Part shown: in pieces, positions 17,111 through 25,896 of the stretch
Layout: each line of letters begins with the position of its first letter
Position numbering within the stretch: the first letter of the stretch is position 1
Origin: Candidatus Methylacidiphilales bacterium
Lineage (GTDB): Bacteria > Verrucomicrobiota > Verrucomicrobiia > Methylacidiphilales > JAAUTS01
Assembly (NCBI GenBank): GCA_028713655.1
Contig: JAQTNW010000002.1
Coordinates: 14,627-78,626 of the forward strand
Reading direction: 5' to 3'
Length of the DNA: 64,000 nucleotides
Notes under the pieces: generated by a model
Seen by the model: only the letters and a program-made list of their open reading frames with translations
Told to the model about the DNA's origin: nothing
Database searches by the model: none
Program-made: the position numbers and the translations under genes

Positions 17111-18478
17111 ATGAGCCGGGCGTGGCGTGTAATTCTGATCTTGGGCGGGCTGATGCTTCTTAGCTTGTTTGCGGCTGCTGCAGTTCTCTACTGGCAGGCG
17201 GCCCAATACCTGCGGAGCGAATCCTTCCTGAAGCTGGTTTCGCAGGCGACTGCGAATGCCCTCCAGGTCCGCGGCGAATTTTCACCGATCCAATGGACCG
17301 GCACATCGGCCTACGCGGACAGTTTCACCGCCAAGGGCCTGCCCGGCGGCGCCATCAAATCCCTCAAAGCCTATCAAATTCGTACGGAACTGGATTGGTT
17401 CGACCTGATATTCGGCAAATGGCATCTGACCACGATTGAAATTCGCTCGGCAGAGTTGCAACTTCAGGATTCTCCCGCGTCCACAAACCCGGCCGCGCCC
17501 GCCGCCGCCACCACAGAGCCCGGCTTGGAAGGCGCGGCCTCCCTCTCATCCGCAGGTTCGAGGAAACCTGTTTTGATCGACAAGATCCTCATTCAAAATG
17601 CCCGCGTTCTCTGGCCGATTGCCCCCGCTCCGGGGTCCGGATTGATCTCCGACACCAGGATAACCCTGACATCCGAAGGCAAATCCTGGCTGGTCACGCT
17701 TGCGGGGGGCAAAGTTCAGCAGGCCGGTTTTCCGGAATTTACCCTGCGTGAAGGCAGCCTGCGCTGCCATCAGGATATTATTTACATTCTCAATACCGTC
17801 CTGCTGCACCCCGATCACGGCCAGATTGCAATCACCGGGGAGGCCCGCCTGCAACCCACCCGTCAGTTGCAACTCGATTTTGATGTCCAAAAAATCCCGG
17901 TCACCTCCCTGCTTTCGGGAGACTGGCGCGCCCGGCTCACAGGCGATCTGAGCGGGACCATCCACCTTCGCGATCCCGACGGGACTACTCCCGCCAGCCG
18001 CCTCTACGGAAGCATCCAACTGGAAGACGGACGGTTGGAAGCATTGCCCGCTTTGGACCAATTGGCCGAGGTCACAGGAACGCGGGATTTTAAAAGCCTG
18101 CGACTGCATACAGCCCGTACCGACTTCGAAAAGAGCGGAGCCAACCTGAGTTTTTCAGGGATCAAGATTGAATCGGAATCGCTCCTTCGTCTGGAAGGCC
18201 GACTTGACATCACAGGCGGCACACTCAACGGCCTGCTGGACGCCGGCACGGTCCCCTCCGCCCTGCAATTGTTGCCGGGCGCCGCCGATAAAGTCTTCAC
18301 GCGCAAGGCCGACGGCTATATATGGGCGGTTCCGGCAGTGGCCATTACCGGGACGCAGGACCAGCCGGTGGAGGATTTATCACCGCGCATCAAACAGGCC
18401 GCCATCGAAAAAATCACCGAAAAGGCCGGCGACGTGATCAACAGCGCCCTCGACTGGCTCAAGCCCTACATCAAATAG
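17111..18478 (+). CDS. AsmA-like membrane-anchored protein
   Basis: This 455-residue protein has one N-terminal transmembrane segment (about residues 7-28). A long beta-rich periplasmic part follows, with patterns typical of AsmA/TamB-like proteins: YQIRTELDWFDLIFGKWHLTTIEI, RLYGSIQLEDGRLEALP and a closing gly-rich-to-helix tail. A proline/alanine/threonine linker lies near residue 120-145. AsmA-like proteins are thought to aid lipid transport between the envelope membranes, but the role of this one is not known. It is a single gene with no clear operon partners. Confidence 0.7.
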   Translation: MSRAWRVILILGGLMLLSLFAAAAVLYWQAAQYLRSESFLKLVSQATANALQVRGEFSPIQWTGTSAYADSFTAKGLPGGAIKSLKAYQIRTELDWFDLIFGKWHLTTIEIRSAELQLQDSPASTNPAAPAAATTEPGLEGAASLSSAGSRKPVLIDKILIQNARVLWPIAPAPGSGLISDTRITLTSEGKSWLVTLAGGKVQQAGFPEFTLREGSLRCHQDIIYILNTVLLHPDHGQIAITGEARLQPTRQLQLDFDVQKIPVTSLLSGDWRARLTGDLSGTIHLRDPDGTTPASRLYGSIQLEDGRLEALPALDQLAEVTGTRDFKSLRLHTARTDFEKSGANLSFSGIKIESESLLRLEGRLDITGGTLNGLLDAGTVPSALQLLPGAADKVFTRKADGYIWAVPAVAITGTQDQPVEDLSPRIKQAAIEKITEKAGDVINSALDWLKPYIK

Positions 18479-18629
18479 CAGCCTGCTCAAGATTCATCGG
18501 AGTTTACTCGCAATGACTATCGGAGTTGAGTCAATTCACGCTGGAAATCCATGTAAATTATAATTTATATGATAAAACACATTCAATTTTTTTTATTCAA
18601 ATCCAGCCTCATTCCAGGTCCGTTTCAGC

Positions 18630-19418
18630 TTACATCAATCCTGCGGAAGCAGCCTGTTTTCTCAATACGCTGAAAGAATTTCCAACTTCAGCGGCCATCT
18701 CTTTCCAGCCCCCGGCTTCGATGGAAATCGGGCCGCTGTAACCAACGTCGCGCAGCGCGCGAAAAAAGTCGGAGAAATCGTCGCCAGCGGTTCCCGGCGG
18801 TGTGCGTTCTGCTCGTTCGGCCACATGCACATGATGCAGCAATTCTCCAAATTTTATGATTTCGCCAGGCCCCTCTCCCTCATGCAACATGTGAAAAATA
18901 TCAGCCAGCAACCGGACATTTGAATGATCAACACGGCGCACGATTTCCGCGCCTTCAGCCAGAGTGTTGATGAAATTGCATTCGCCGGAATTCAAGGGTT
19001 CGATGACAACCGTAACGCCGTGACGTTGCGCCAAGGGTGCGAGGACTTTTCCAAATGCGATCAATTGTTCAATGGCATGCTCCTTGGGAAAACCATCCTG
19101 CAGTTGCCGGGCGCCGCCGCTGCCAAACACAATCGTATGGATGCCCGCCTTTTCCGCGCGGACGAACGCCACTGCGGCGTAGTTTGCAAGGCGAGCTTCA
19201 TCAACCCGCGGGCCGGTACATTTAAGGCCGGCCGGCAGGAAACAATTTGCCGCACGAACCGGAAACGGCCCGCTTTTCGCGAGATCCAGGTTCGCCTGGA
19301 ATTCGGCTTCGCTTTTTTCCGGGACGAGGAAACTCTGCACATTTTCTTCGACAAAATTGAAGACGCCCGCAGGAAGGGATTGGACTGCGCTGAGGGAGGT
19401 ACAAAGACCGAAGAGCAT
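18630..19418 (-). CDS. TIM-barrel sugar isomerase/epimerase, AP-endonuclease-2 family (A)
   Basis: The 262-residue protein has the xylose-isomerase-like barrel. Conserved metal-ligand positions are visible: Glu in VVIEPLNSGE, Asp in RLLADIFHML, His in HHVHVAERAERTPPG, and Glu in ISIEAGG. Members isomerise or epimerise free sugars or keto-sugars. It is the last gene of a four-gene minus-strand operon with two Gfo/Idh/MocA dehydrogenases and a second isomerase, 18 bases after its neighbour. The pairing suggests oxidation to a keto-sugar and then rearrangement. The substrate is not identified. Confidence 0.82.
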   Translation of the reverse strand: MLFGLCTSLSAVQSLPAGVFNFVEENVQSFLVPEKSEAEFQANLDLAKSGPFPVRAANCFLPAGLKCTGPRVDEARLANYAAVAFVRAEKAGIHTIVFGSGGARQLQDGFPKEHAIEQLIAFGKVLAPLAQRHGVTVVIEPLNSGECNFINTLAEGAEIVRRVDHSNVRLLADIFHMLHEGEGPGEIIKFGELLHHVHVAERAERTPPGTAGDDFSDFFRALRDVGYSGPISIEAGGWKEMAAEVGNSFSVLRKQAASAGLM

Positions 19419-19436
19419 AAAATATGCAGTTAAAGC

Positions 19437-20531
19437 TTACTCCAGCTTTTGAGCAGCGGCCTGTGCCAGCAGACAAAGTTCCGCGGCTTTGAAGGCGTGC
19501 TCCTGCGTCATTGCAGTTTCCGTTCGATTAAGGCTGTCCAGGATCAGCCGGCCAAAAAATGGAAAGCCTGTCTTTCCGCTGACATTCATGAATTTTTCGC
19601 CTTCATCATTGACCAGAATGAGGTTGTCGCCCTGGCAGGGCTCGCGGCCCACATCGATGTATTTGCGAAGTTCGATAAAACCTTTCGTGCCAAGGATGAT
19701 CGTGCGGCCATCACCCCAGGTGCGCAATCCATCGGGAGTGAACCAATCCACACGGAAATAATTCGACGCTCCATTGTCAGCCACAAGGGAGGCTTCGCCG
19801 AAATCCTCCAGCTCCGGATGCTCGGGGTTGTTGAAATTGGCGACGGCGGCGTTGCTCACCCGGGCGTCTTTCGCTCCGGAGTAATATAGAAATTGCTCGA
19901 TCTGATGGCTGCCGATGTCGCAAAGGATGCCTCCATATTTGACTTTCTCAAAAAACCACGCGGGACGGCTGGCAGCGCTCAGACGGTGCGGGCCAAGGCC
20001 CAACACCTGAATCACGCGTCCGATGGCACCGCCCTCTATGAGTTCTCCTGCCGCAATCGCGCATTCGACATGCAGACGTTCGCTATAATAGACCATGTAT
20101 TTGCGGCTTGTCTTTTGTACCACTGCCCTCGCTTGAGCCAATTGCTCAAGCGTGGTGAAAGGACTTTTGTCAGTGAAGTAATCCTTGCCCGCTTCCATCA
20201 CGCGGCAGCCAAGCGGCCCGCGATCACAAGGCACGGCGGCGGCGGCGACCATGTGTACCTGCGGATCATCCAGGATTTCGTCAAGACTCCGCGCAACCCT
20301 GGCCTGGGGATGGCTCTTTCTGAGGGCCTCAACCTTATTCGCGTCCGGATCGTAAATCCATTTAAGTACAGCCCCGGCTTCGGTCAGGGCGTTGCACTGG
20401 CCGTGAATATGCCCATGATCGAGATGGGCCGCGGCCAGGATAAATTCGCCGGGCTTGACCACCGGAGCGGGTTTGCCCTGTGGCGCATAATTCATTCCGT
20501 CGGCTTTGTTCATAGAGGATTGTACCATCAA
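19437..20531 (-). CDS. Gfo/Idh/MocA-family oxidoreductase (A)
   Basis: The 364-residue NAD(P)-dependent oxidoreductase has a Rossmann N-terminus (AAAHLDHGHIHGQ, then DPDANKVEAL), the DYFTDKSPFTT loop in place of the usual EKP motif, and a C-terminal alpha/beta substrate domain (GGILCDIGSHQIEQFLYY). It lacks the classic GxGxxG start, since the first loop reads LDHGHIHG, so nucleotide preference is uncertain. The genes run isomerase B, this dehydrogenase, isomerase A with almost no gaps. Function: oxidation or reduction of a sugar or cyclitol; substrate unknown. Confidence 0.85.
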   Translation of the reverse strand: MMVQSSMNKADGMNYAPQGKPAPVVKPGEFILAAAHLDHGHIHGQCNALTEAGAVLKWIYDPDANKVEALRKSHPQARVARSLDEILDDPQVHMVAAAAVPCDRGPLGCRVMEAGKDYFTDKSPFTTLEQLAQARAVVQKTSRKYMVYYSERLHVECAIAAGELIEGGAIGRVIQVLGLGPHRLSAASRPAWFFEKVKYGGILCDIGSHQIEQFLYYSGAKDARVSNAAVANFNNPEHPELEDFGEASLVADNGASNYFRVDWFTPDGLRTWGDGRTIILGTKGFIELRKYIDVGREPCQGDNLILVNDEGEKFMNVSGKTGFPFFGRLILDSLNRTETAMTQEHAFKAAELCLLAQAAAQKLE

Positions 20532-21314
20532 TCACCCCGCAAAGAAATTCGAGGACAAATAGTCGAAGCTCATTTTGATTGAGTCGAAAGGATCTCCGGG
20601 GCAGGTGTCTTGCTCAACGATATAGTATTCACACCCTGATGCCTCGGCAGCGGAAAGAATTCGATTCCAATTGAGCGTCCCCGAGCCGATTTCGGCATAG
20701 AATGGTTTGTCTTCAATGTTGTATCCGTAATCCTTGAGATGCAGCAGTGGCAACCGTCCCTTGAGTTTTTGGCACCATTCCACCGGATCGCCGCCGCCAT
20801 ATTGCACCCAGTAGGTATCAATTTCCGCGAGTACATTTTTCGGGTTCGTGCGGCTGTAGATGGCATCCAGCGCGATTTGGCCGTTGGGAAGTTTTACAAA
20901 TTCAATGGCGTGATTGTGATAGGCGAGAACCTGTCCTGCGGCGCGCAATTTGGCTCCGGCGGCATCGAGCTCGCGAACCAACAAATCGACGTCCTCCTGC
21001 CTGTTGCATTTTACTCCGGCGGGATAGGGGTAGGCGGTATATTTGACGCCGAGTTTTTGCAGGCGCGCGATCACTTTCTCCGGCTCCTTGCGGATGATAT
21101 CCGCAGGTTCATGAGTGGCGCAACAAACAAGGCCCTCTCCGTTGAGAATCCGGACGACTTCCTCCTCGGGTATGGATCCGGCGCCGCTGAGCTGGATCGT
21201 TTTGTAGCCGATGGCGCGAACTTTTTTGCAGGTGACTGCAAAATCGGCTGCCGTCGCGCAAAAATTGCGCAAGGTATAAAATTGAAGGGCGAGCTGGGAT
21301 GGTTTCAGGCGCAT
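20532..21314 (-). CDS. TIM-barrel sugar isomerase/epimerase, AP-endonuclease-2 family (B)
   Basis: The 260-residue protein begins with the family phrase LALQFYTLRNF, used in many secondary sugar isomerases. Metal ligands can be placed at VLAYHNHAIEF, LAEIDTYWVQ, LHLKDYG and YYIVEQD. It is only 20-25 percent like its operon paralogue by eye, so the two probably act on different intermediates. The stop abuts the start of the Gfo/Idh gene A (no gap). It is likely cytoplasmic. Confidence 0.85.
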   Translation of the reverse strand: MRLKPSQLALQFYTLRNFCATAADFAVTCKKVRAIGYKTIQLSGAGSIPEEEVVRILNGEGLVCCATHEPADIIRKEPEKVIARLQKLGVKYTAYPYPAGVKCNRQEDVDLLVRELDAAGAKLRAAGQVLAYHNHAIEFVKLPNGQIALDAIYSRTNPKNVLAEIDTYWVQYGGGDPVEWCQKLKGRLPLLHLKDYGYNIEDKPFYAEIGSGTLNWNRILSAAEASGCEYYIVEQDTCPGDPFDSIKMSFDYLSSNFFAG

Positions 21315-21339
21315 TTTGGATGGCAGGCTAGGGATTTAT

Positions 21340-22512
21340 CTAGGGGTTAAGGTAAGGTCTGTTGCCGAAGGATTTGCCAATGTCAACGGCGTGCGCGTTC
21401 CTGGGCTCCTTCTTTTTGATTTTCGAATTCGCGATCATTCCCTTAAGCCATTTTTCATAAACGGCGGATTTCATGGGAAGTTCAATGGTTTTGGCGCGCG
21501 CGGACGAAAGCAGCATGGCGTTGGCCAGTTCGACGGAATGAATGCCTTCGGCTGCCGGAGCGATCAGCCGTCCCTTGTCGAGAATGGCGGCGGCAAAATT
21601 GTTGATGATTTCCACATGCTGCCCGCCATGGCTCTTGCAGGGAATGAGCACATCCCAGGTTTCCGGCACGCTCCAGAACTCCTTGGTGGTCCGGCTGAAT
21701 TCGCCCATGGGCGTTTCATTTCGCAAAAAGCGGAGTTGGTCGTTTTCATAGACGATCCGGCCGTTTTCGCCGACGACTTCCAGGCGGTTTGTGCCGGGTG
21801 CCTCACCGGTGGAGGCGATCCAGACACCGGTCATTCCGTCGGCATATTCGAGGTAGGCGGTCACATCATCCTCGACCTCGATTTTGTGATAGCGCCCGTA
21901 GGTGCAAAAGGCGCGGATGCGTTTCGGCATTCCGAACATCCACTGCCAGAGGTCCAGGTTGTGCGGGCATTGGTTCAAAAGCGTGCCGCCGCCTTCTCCG
22001 CCCCAGGTGGCGCGCCAGCCGCCGGAGTCATAATAGGCGTGCGAGCGGAACCAGTTGGTGATGGTCCATTGTACACGCCGGAGCTTGCCTAGCTCACCAC
22101 TGCGGATAAGATTCCGCAACTTGATGTAATACGGATCGGTGCGCTGGTTGAACATGGCCGCAAAAACCTGCTTTTTATTCGTGTGGGCCTTGATGAGGCG
22201 CTCGCAATCGGCCTTGTGGACGGAAATCGGTTTTTCAACGAGCACATGCAGGCCCGCCTTGAGCGCGGCAATGCCGAGGGTGGTATGGGAATAATGGGGC
22301 GTGGCGATGAGCACGGCGTCGCACTTGCCGGACTGGATGAGGTCCATGCCGTCCCGGAAAAAATCCACCTGTGGGAATTTTTTCTGATGCTCGGGTTTGA
22401 GATCCGCGACGGCGGCGAGCTCGCAGCGGGGTGATTGGTTTTGGAGGATGGAATGGGAATGGGTGGTTCCCATGTTGCCGAGGCCGATGATGCCCAAACG
22501 CAATTTTTTCAT
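21340..22512 (-). CDS. Gfo/Idh/MocA-family oxidoreductase (B)
   Basis: The 390-residue protein has the canonical start LGIIGLGNMGTTHSHS (nucleotide-binding GxGxxG), the VEKPISVHK catalytic loop with its lysine, and a substrate domain beginning GGWRATWGGEGGGTL. It heads the four-gene minus-strand operon and diverges from the LacI regulator with 61 bases between. Its relative in the same operon lacks some of these motifs, so this is probably the main dehydrogenase. Substrate remains unassigned; uronic acid or cyclitol derivatives fit the neighbourhood. Confidence 0.88.
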   Translation of the reverse strand: MKKLRLGIIGLGNMGTTHSHSILQNQSPRCELAAVADLKPEHQKKFPQVDFFRDGMDLIQSGKCDAVLIATPHYSHTTLGIAALKAGLHVLVEKPISVHKADCERLIKAHTNKKQVFAAMFNQRTDPYYIKLRNLIRSGELGKLRRVQWTITNWFRSHAYYDSGGWRATWGGEGGGTLLNQCPHNLDLWQWMFGMPKRIRAFCTYGRYHKIEVEDDVTAYLEYADGMTGVWIASTGEAPGTNRLEVVGENGRIVYENDQLRFLRNETPMGEFSRTTKEFWSVPETWDVLIPCKSHGGQHVEIINNFAAAILDKGRLIAPAAEGIHSVELANAMLLSSARAKTIELPMKSAVYEKWLKGMIANSKIKKKEPRNAHAVDIGKSFGNRPYLNP

Positions 22513-22573
22513 AGGGTGTGATGGTTATCCTGCTTGACCCCACACGTGTAAGGTCTTAGCGTCACCCTGTCAA
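22513..22573. promoter_or_regulatory. Shared divergent promoter region with candidate LacI operator
   Basis: The 61-base gap holds a perfect 8-base palindrome ACACGTGT at 22542-22549, and a loose outer dyad AGGGTG / CACCCT. LacI proteins bind such dyads, and the lacI-type gene starts 24 bases downstream. It also contains CCTGCTTGACCCCA (22529-22542), a 14-base phrase repeated at 40590-40603. Confidence 0.45.
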
Positions 22574-23623
22574 ATGAAATCTTCCATCCAGTCCACCGCC
22601 GGCCTCGCCCAGGAACTCGGCCTCTCCCGGTGGTCCGTCTCCCGCGCCCTCAATTTCCAGCCCGGCCTCAACAAATCCACCGCGGATAAAATCCGCGAAA
22701 CCGCCCGCCGGCACGGCTTCACCCCAAGCCTGCTCGGACGCGGCCTGCGCTCCGGTAAAACCGACCTCATCGGAGTTTGCGCCCCCAACCTTGTGGATTA
22801 TTTCCTGACCGACAAAATTTCACGCCTCCGCGAGGCCATGTCGAAACGCGGGCTCCGCTGTGTCATGCAAATCATCAGCACCCTTCCCGCTGAGGAAAAT
22901 GCGGCCTTGGTGCATTTTGCGGCCATGCGCTGTGCCGGAGTGGTGTCCCTGGCATCGAGCCTTCGCCTCGATGATGCCGGCATTCAGAGTCTGCATTCGG
23001 CCGGCATTCCGCTGGTACGGCTCGATCCACTGTTGGATGAATTCCACGGGGAAATAATGACCGACCGCGCTTTTGCCATGCGCCAGGCCGTCGAACATCT
23101 CCATTGCTTGGGCCATCGCAGACTGGCTGTGATGGGGATTAATCCGAACCACGCCTACGGCAGGCAAAGAATCCGGGGACTGCAGCAAGGCTGCCGGAAA
23201 CAGGGCTTGGATTTCAACCGGGATGTCATTTTGTTGAACCGGGACGATTCCGGCGCAACTCCGGACTTTGAACTCGGCGCAATCCTCTCCCATGATTATA
23301 TTTCACTCGGCAAAAAACGCCCCGCCGCGATTCTTGCCCTGAACGACCGGGTTGCGCTCGGCGCGATGCATCAACTGCAAAAGCAGGGAATCCGTGTGCC
23401 GCGGGATGTCTCAATCCTCGGATATGACAACGCCGATTTTTGCCCGCATGTCACACCCTCGCTTACCTCATTGGATTTACAGGCGCCGGTCCTGATCGAT
23501 AACGCCGTGAAAATGCTTTTGCCGCCAAGTTCAAACAAAACCCGCACCGAAAGCGCAGGGGTCCGCATCAAGCCCCGGTTGATCATCCGGGAATCAACGG
23601 GACCCGCGCCACGAAACAGGTAA
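22574..23623 (+). CDS. LacI-family transcriptional regulator
   Basis: The 349-residue protein has an N-terminal helix-turn-helix and hinge (GLAQELGLSRWSVSRALN; KIRETARRHGFTPS) followed by a periplasmic-binding-protein-like effector domain with LIGVCAPNLVDYF, RLAVMGINP and VSILGYDNADF. It heads the uxaC operon with 24 bases to the next gene and diverges from the Gfo/Idh operon, so it probably represses both and responds to a uronic acid intermediate. The last helix is short of the usual C-terminal text. Confidence 0.9.
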   Translation: MKSSIQSTAGLAQELGLSRWSVSRALNFQPGLNKSTADKIRETARRHGFTPSLLGRGLRSGKTDLIGVCAPNLVDYFLTDKISRLREAMSKRGLRCVMQIISTLPAEENAALVHFAAMRCAGVVSLASSLRLDDAGIQSLHSAGIPLVRLDPLLDEFHGEIMTDRAFAMRQAVEHLHCLGHRRLAVMGINPNHAYGRQRIRGLQQGCRKQGLDFNRDVILLNRDDSGATPDFELGAILSHDYISLGKKRPAAILALNDRVALGAMHQLQKQGIRVPRDVSILGYDNADFCPHVTPSLTSLDLQAPVLIDNAVKMLLPPSSNKTRTESAGVRIKPRLIIRESTGPAPRNR

Positions 23624-23647
23624 TTCAATCCAGATGCCTCCAAATCC

Positions 23648-25051
23648 ATGACTAACACCTTGATTCACCCGGATTTTCTTCTCGAAAATAAAACAGCCCG
23701 CCGACTTTATCACGAAGTCGCCGCGGAACTGCCCATCATCGACTACCACTGCCATTTGCCTCCGGCAGACATCGCCGCCGACCGGCGTTTCGCGAATCTT
23801 TATGACATCTGGCTGGAGGGCGACCACTACAAATGGCGGGCACTGCGGAGCAACGGAATCGCGGAGAATTTGATCACCGGCAACGCTGCGCCAAAGGAAA
23901 AATTTATGGCCTGGGCGCGGACACTTCCCATGCTTTGGCGTAATCCGCTCCATCATTGGACCCAGCTTGAACTCGCCCGTTACTTTGATATTTATGAGCC
24001 CTTGGATGAAACAACGGCCGGCTCCATCTGGGAACGCGCCAATGCGCGCCTTGCCGAACCGGATTTTACCGTGCGCGGAATTTTGAAAAAAATGCGCGTC
24101 AACGTTGTCTGCACCACCGATGACCCGACCGACTCCCTGGAGCATCATCAGGCTGCGAATGCCTCCGGATTGCCGGTCAAAATCCTGCCGACCTTCCGGC
24201 CTGATCGAGCCATGGCTATTCAGGATACAAAGACATGGAATGAATGGGTGGACGCACTCGCTGCAAGGAGCGGAGTGAGCATACGGGATTTTGGCGATTT
24301 TCTGGCAGCCTTGCGCGCGCGCCATGATTTTTTTCACAAAATCGGAGGACGGCTATCCGACCATGGGTTCAGTTGCTGCCCGAGTGCGGCGGCCACCAAT
24401 GCGGAACTGCAATCCATTTTCGCAAAAGCCCGGCAGGACGGCACCGTAACGGATCATGAAGCGGAACAATTTGCCACCCGAATCCTGCTCGATGTCGCTC
24501 GCTGGAACCATGAGAAAGGCTGGATCCTCCAGCTTCACCTGGGTCCGATGCGCAACAATAACACCCGGAAAATGCGCCAGCTTGGCAGGGACTCCGGCTT
24601 TGATTCCATCGGCGACTGGCCGCAGGCGGAAAAACTCAGCCGCTTGCTCGATGCTCTGGATGCCACAGATCAACTGCCCCGGACCATCCTCTACAATAAC
24701 AATCCGGCGGATAATTATGTTTTTGCGTCGCTGATTGGCAATTTCCAGGACGGATCCATCCCCGGCAAAGTCCAATTTGGCGCAGCCTGGTGGTTCCTGG
24801 ACCAAAAGGAAGGCATGGAATGGCAGCTCAATGCGCTTTCCAATCTCGGTTTGCTCCGGCATTTTGTCGGGATGATCACCGATTCCCGGTCCTTCCTCTC
24901 CTACACGCGCCACGAATATTTCCGGCGCATCCTGTGCAATCTTCTGGGGCGCGACGTGGAAGCGGGCCTGGTCCCCAATGATAAAAAGCGGCTTTCGGAA
25001 TACGTAACAGCAATTTGTTATGAAAATGCGCGCGCGTACTTTAAATTTTAA
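23648..25051 (+). CDS. uxaC: Glucuronate isomerase (uronate isomerase)
   Basis: The 467-residue protein is close to the usual length (about 470) of UxaC. Diagnostic parts include the metal motif IDYHCHLPP near residue 30, the NVVCTTDDPTDSLEHH loop, and the C-terminal GMITDSRSFLSYTRHEYFRR. It converts D-glucuronate to D-fructuronate and often D-galacturonate to tagaturonate. It is the first enzyme gene of an operon with an SDR, a LarA homologue and gluconokinase. The absence of a mannonate dehydratase gene in the operon is notable. Confidence 0.95.
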   Translation: MTNTLIHPDFLLENKTARRLYHEVAAELPIIDYHCHLPPADIAADRRFANLYDIWLEGDHYKWRALRSNGIAENLITGNAAPKEKFMAWARTLPMLWRNPLHHWTQLELARYFDIYEPLDETTAGSIWERANARLAEPDFTVRGILKKMRVNVVCTTDDPTDSLEHHQAANASGLPVKILPTFRPDRAMAIQDTKTWNEWVDALAARSGVSIRDFGDFLAALRARHDFFHKIGGRLSDHGFSCCPSAAATNAELQSIFAKARQDGTVTDHEAEQFATRILLDVARWNHEKGWILQLHLGPMRNNNTRKMRQLGRDSGFDSIGDWPQAEKLSRLLDALDATDQLPRTILYNNNPADNYVFASLIGNFQDGSIPGKVQFGAAWWFLDQKEGMEWQLNALSNLGLLRHFVGMITDSRSFLSYTRHEYFRRILCNLLGRDVEAGLVPNDKKRLSEYVTAICYENARAYFKF

Positions 25052-25086
25052 CCCGGCAATGATCCACCCCAAACAAGGCAACTTCT

Positions 25087-25896
25087 ATGAATCCACTCTT
25101 TACCCTCGAAAATGAAGCCGCCGTCGTGATCGGCGGCACGGGCGTGCTCGGCGCCACCATCGCACTGGCATTGTCGGAAGCGGGCGCGCGCGTCGCTGTG
25201 TGCGGACGTTCCGAAGAACGAGGTGCGGTCTGCGTCGAAGCCATCAAAAAGGCGGGTGGCAAGGCGGTCTTTGTCAAAGCGGATGCCCTGTCCAGGGAAA
25301 GCCTGGCGCTGGCTCATCGTGAAATTGAAACCCGTCTGGGCCGCCCAAGCATTCTCGTCAATGCGGCAGGTGGCAACGATCCCAAAGCGACGGTATCTGC
25401 GGATCATCCCTTTGACACAATCAACCTTCCCGACTGGCAGGCCTGTTTTGATGTCAATCTCGTCGGCGGCGCGCTGCTCCCCTGCCAGGAATTCGGCGCC
25501 GCAATGGCCTCACGCGGCAAAGGCAGCATCATCAACATCGCCAGCGTCTCCGCGCATTTGCCGCTCTCGCGGGTGGTGGCCTACTCCGCGGCCAAGGCGG
25601 CGGTGCTGAACCTCACGCAATTCCTCGCGCGCGAATGGGCGCCGCACGGCGTGCGCGTCAATTCGATCACTCCTGGATTTTTCCCGGCCGAACAAAACCG
25701 GCGTCTGCTTTTCAACGAAGACGGCACGCCGACCCCGCGCTCCAGGTCCATCCTCGGCCATACTCCGATGGCGCGATTCGGCGAACCGCGTGAACTCACC
25801 GGCGCCGCCATTTTTCTCGCATCACAAAAAGCCAGCAGCTTTGTCACCGGTTCGGATATCCGTGTGGACGGAGGCTTTTTATGCCAGACAATCTAA
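25087..25896 (+). CDS. SDR oxidoreductase, probable fructuronate reductase (mannonate-forming)
   Basis: The 269-residue short-chain dehydrogenase has the cofactor motif GGTGVLG near residue 17, NAAGG, catalytic Ser in NIASVSAHLPLS, and the Tyr-X3-Lys pair in VAYSAAKAAVLN. An SDR of this sort next to uxaC commonly does the job of UxuB, reducing D-fructuronate to D-mannonate. Position between uxaC and the LarA homologue supports that role here. It is not a member of the long-chain mannitol dehydrogenase family that UxuB of E. coli belongs to. The next gene starts 16 bases inside its end. Confidence 0.85.
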   Translation: MNPLFTLENEAAVVIGGTGVLGATIALALSEAGARVAVCGRSEERGAVCVEAIKKAGGKAVFVKADALSRESLALAHREIETRLGRPSILVNAAGGNDPKATVSADHPFDTINLPDWQACFDVNLVGGALLPCQEFGAAMASRGKGSIINIASVSAHLPLSRVVAYSAAKAAVLNLTQFLAREWAPHGVRVNSITPGFFPAEQNRRLLFNEDGTPTPRSRSILGHTPMARFGEPRELTGAAIFLASQKASSFVTGSDIRVDGGFLCQTI

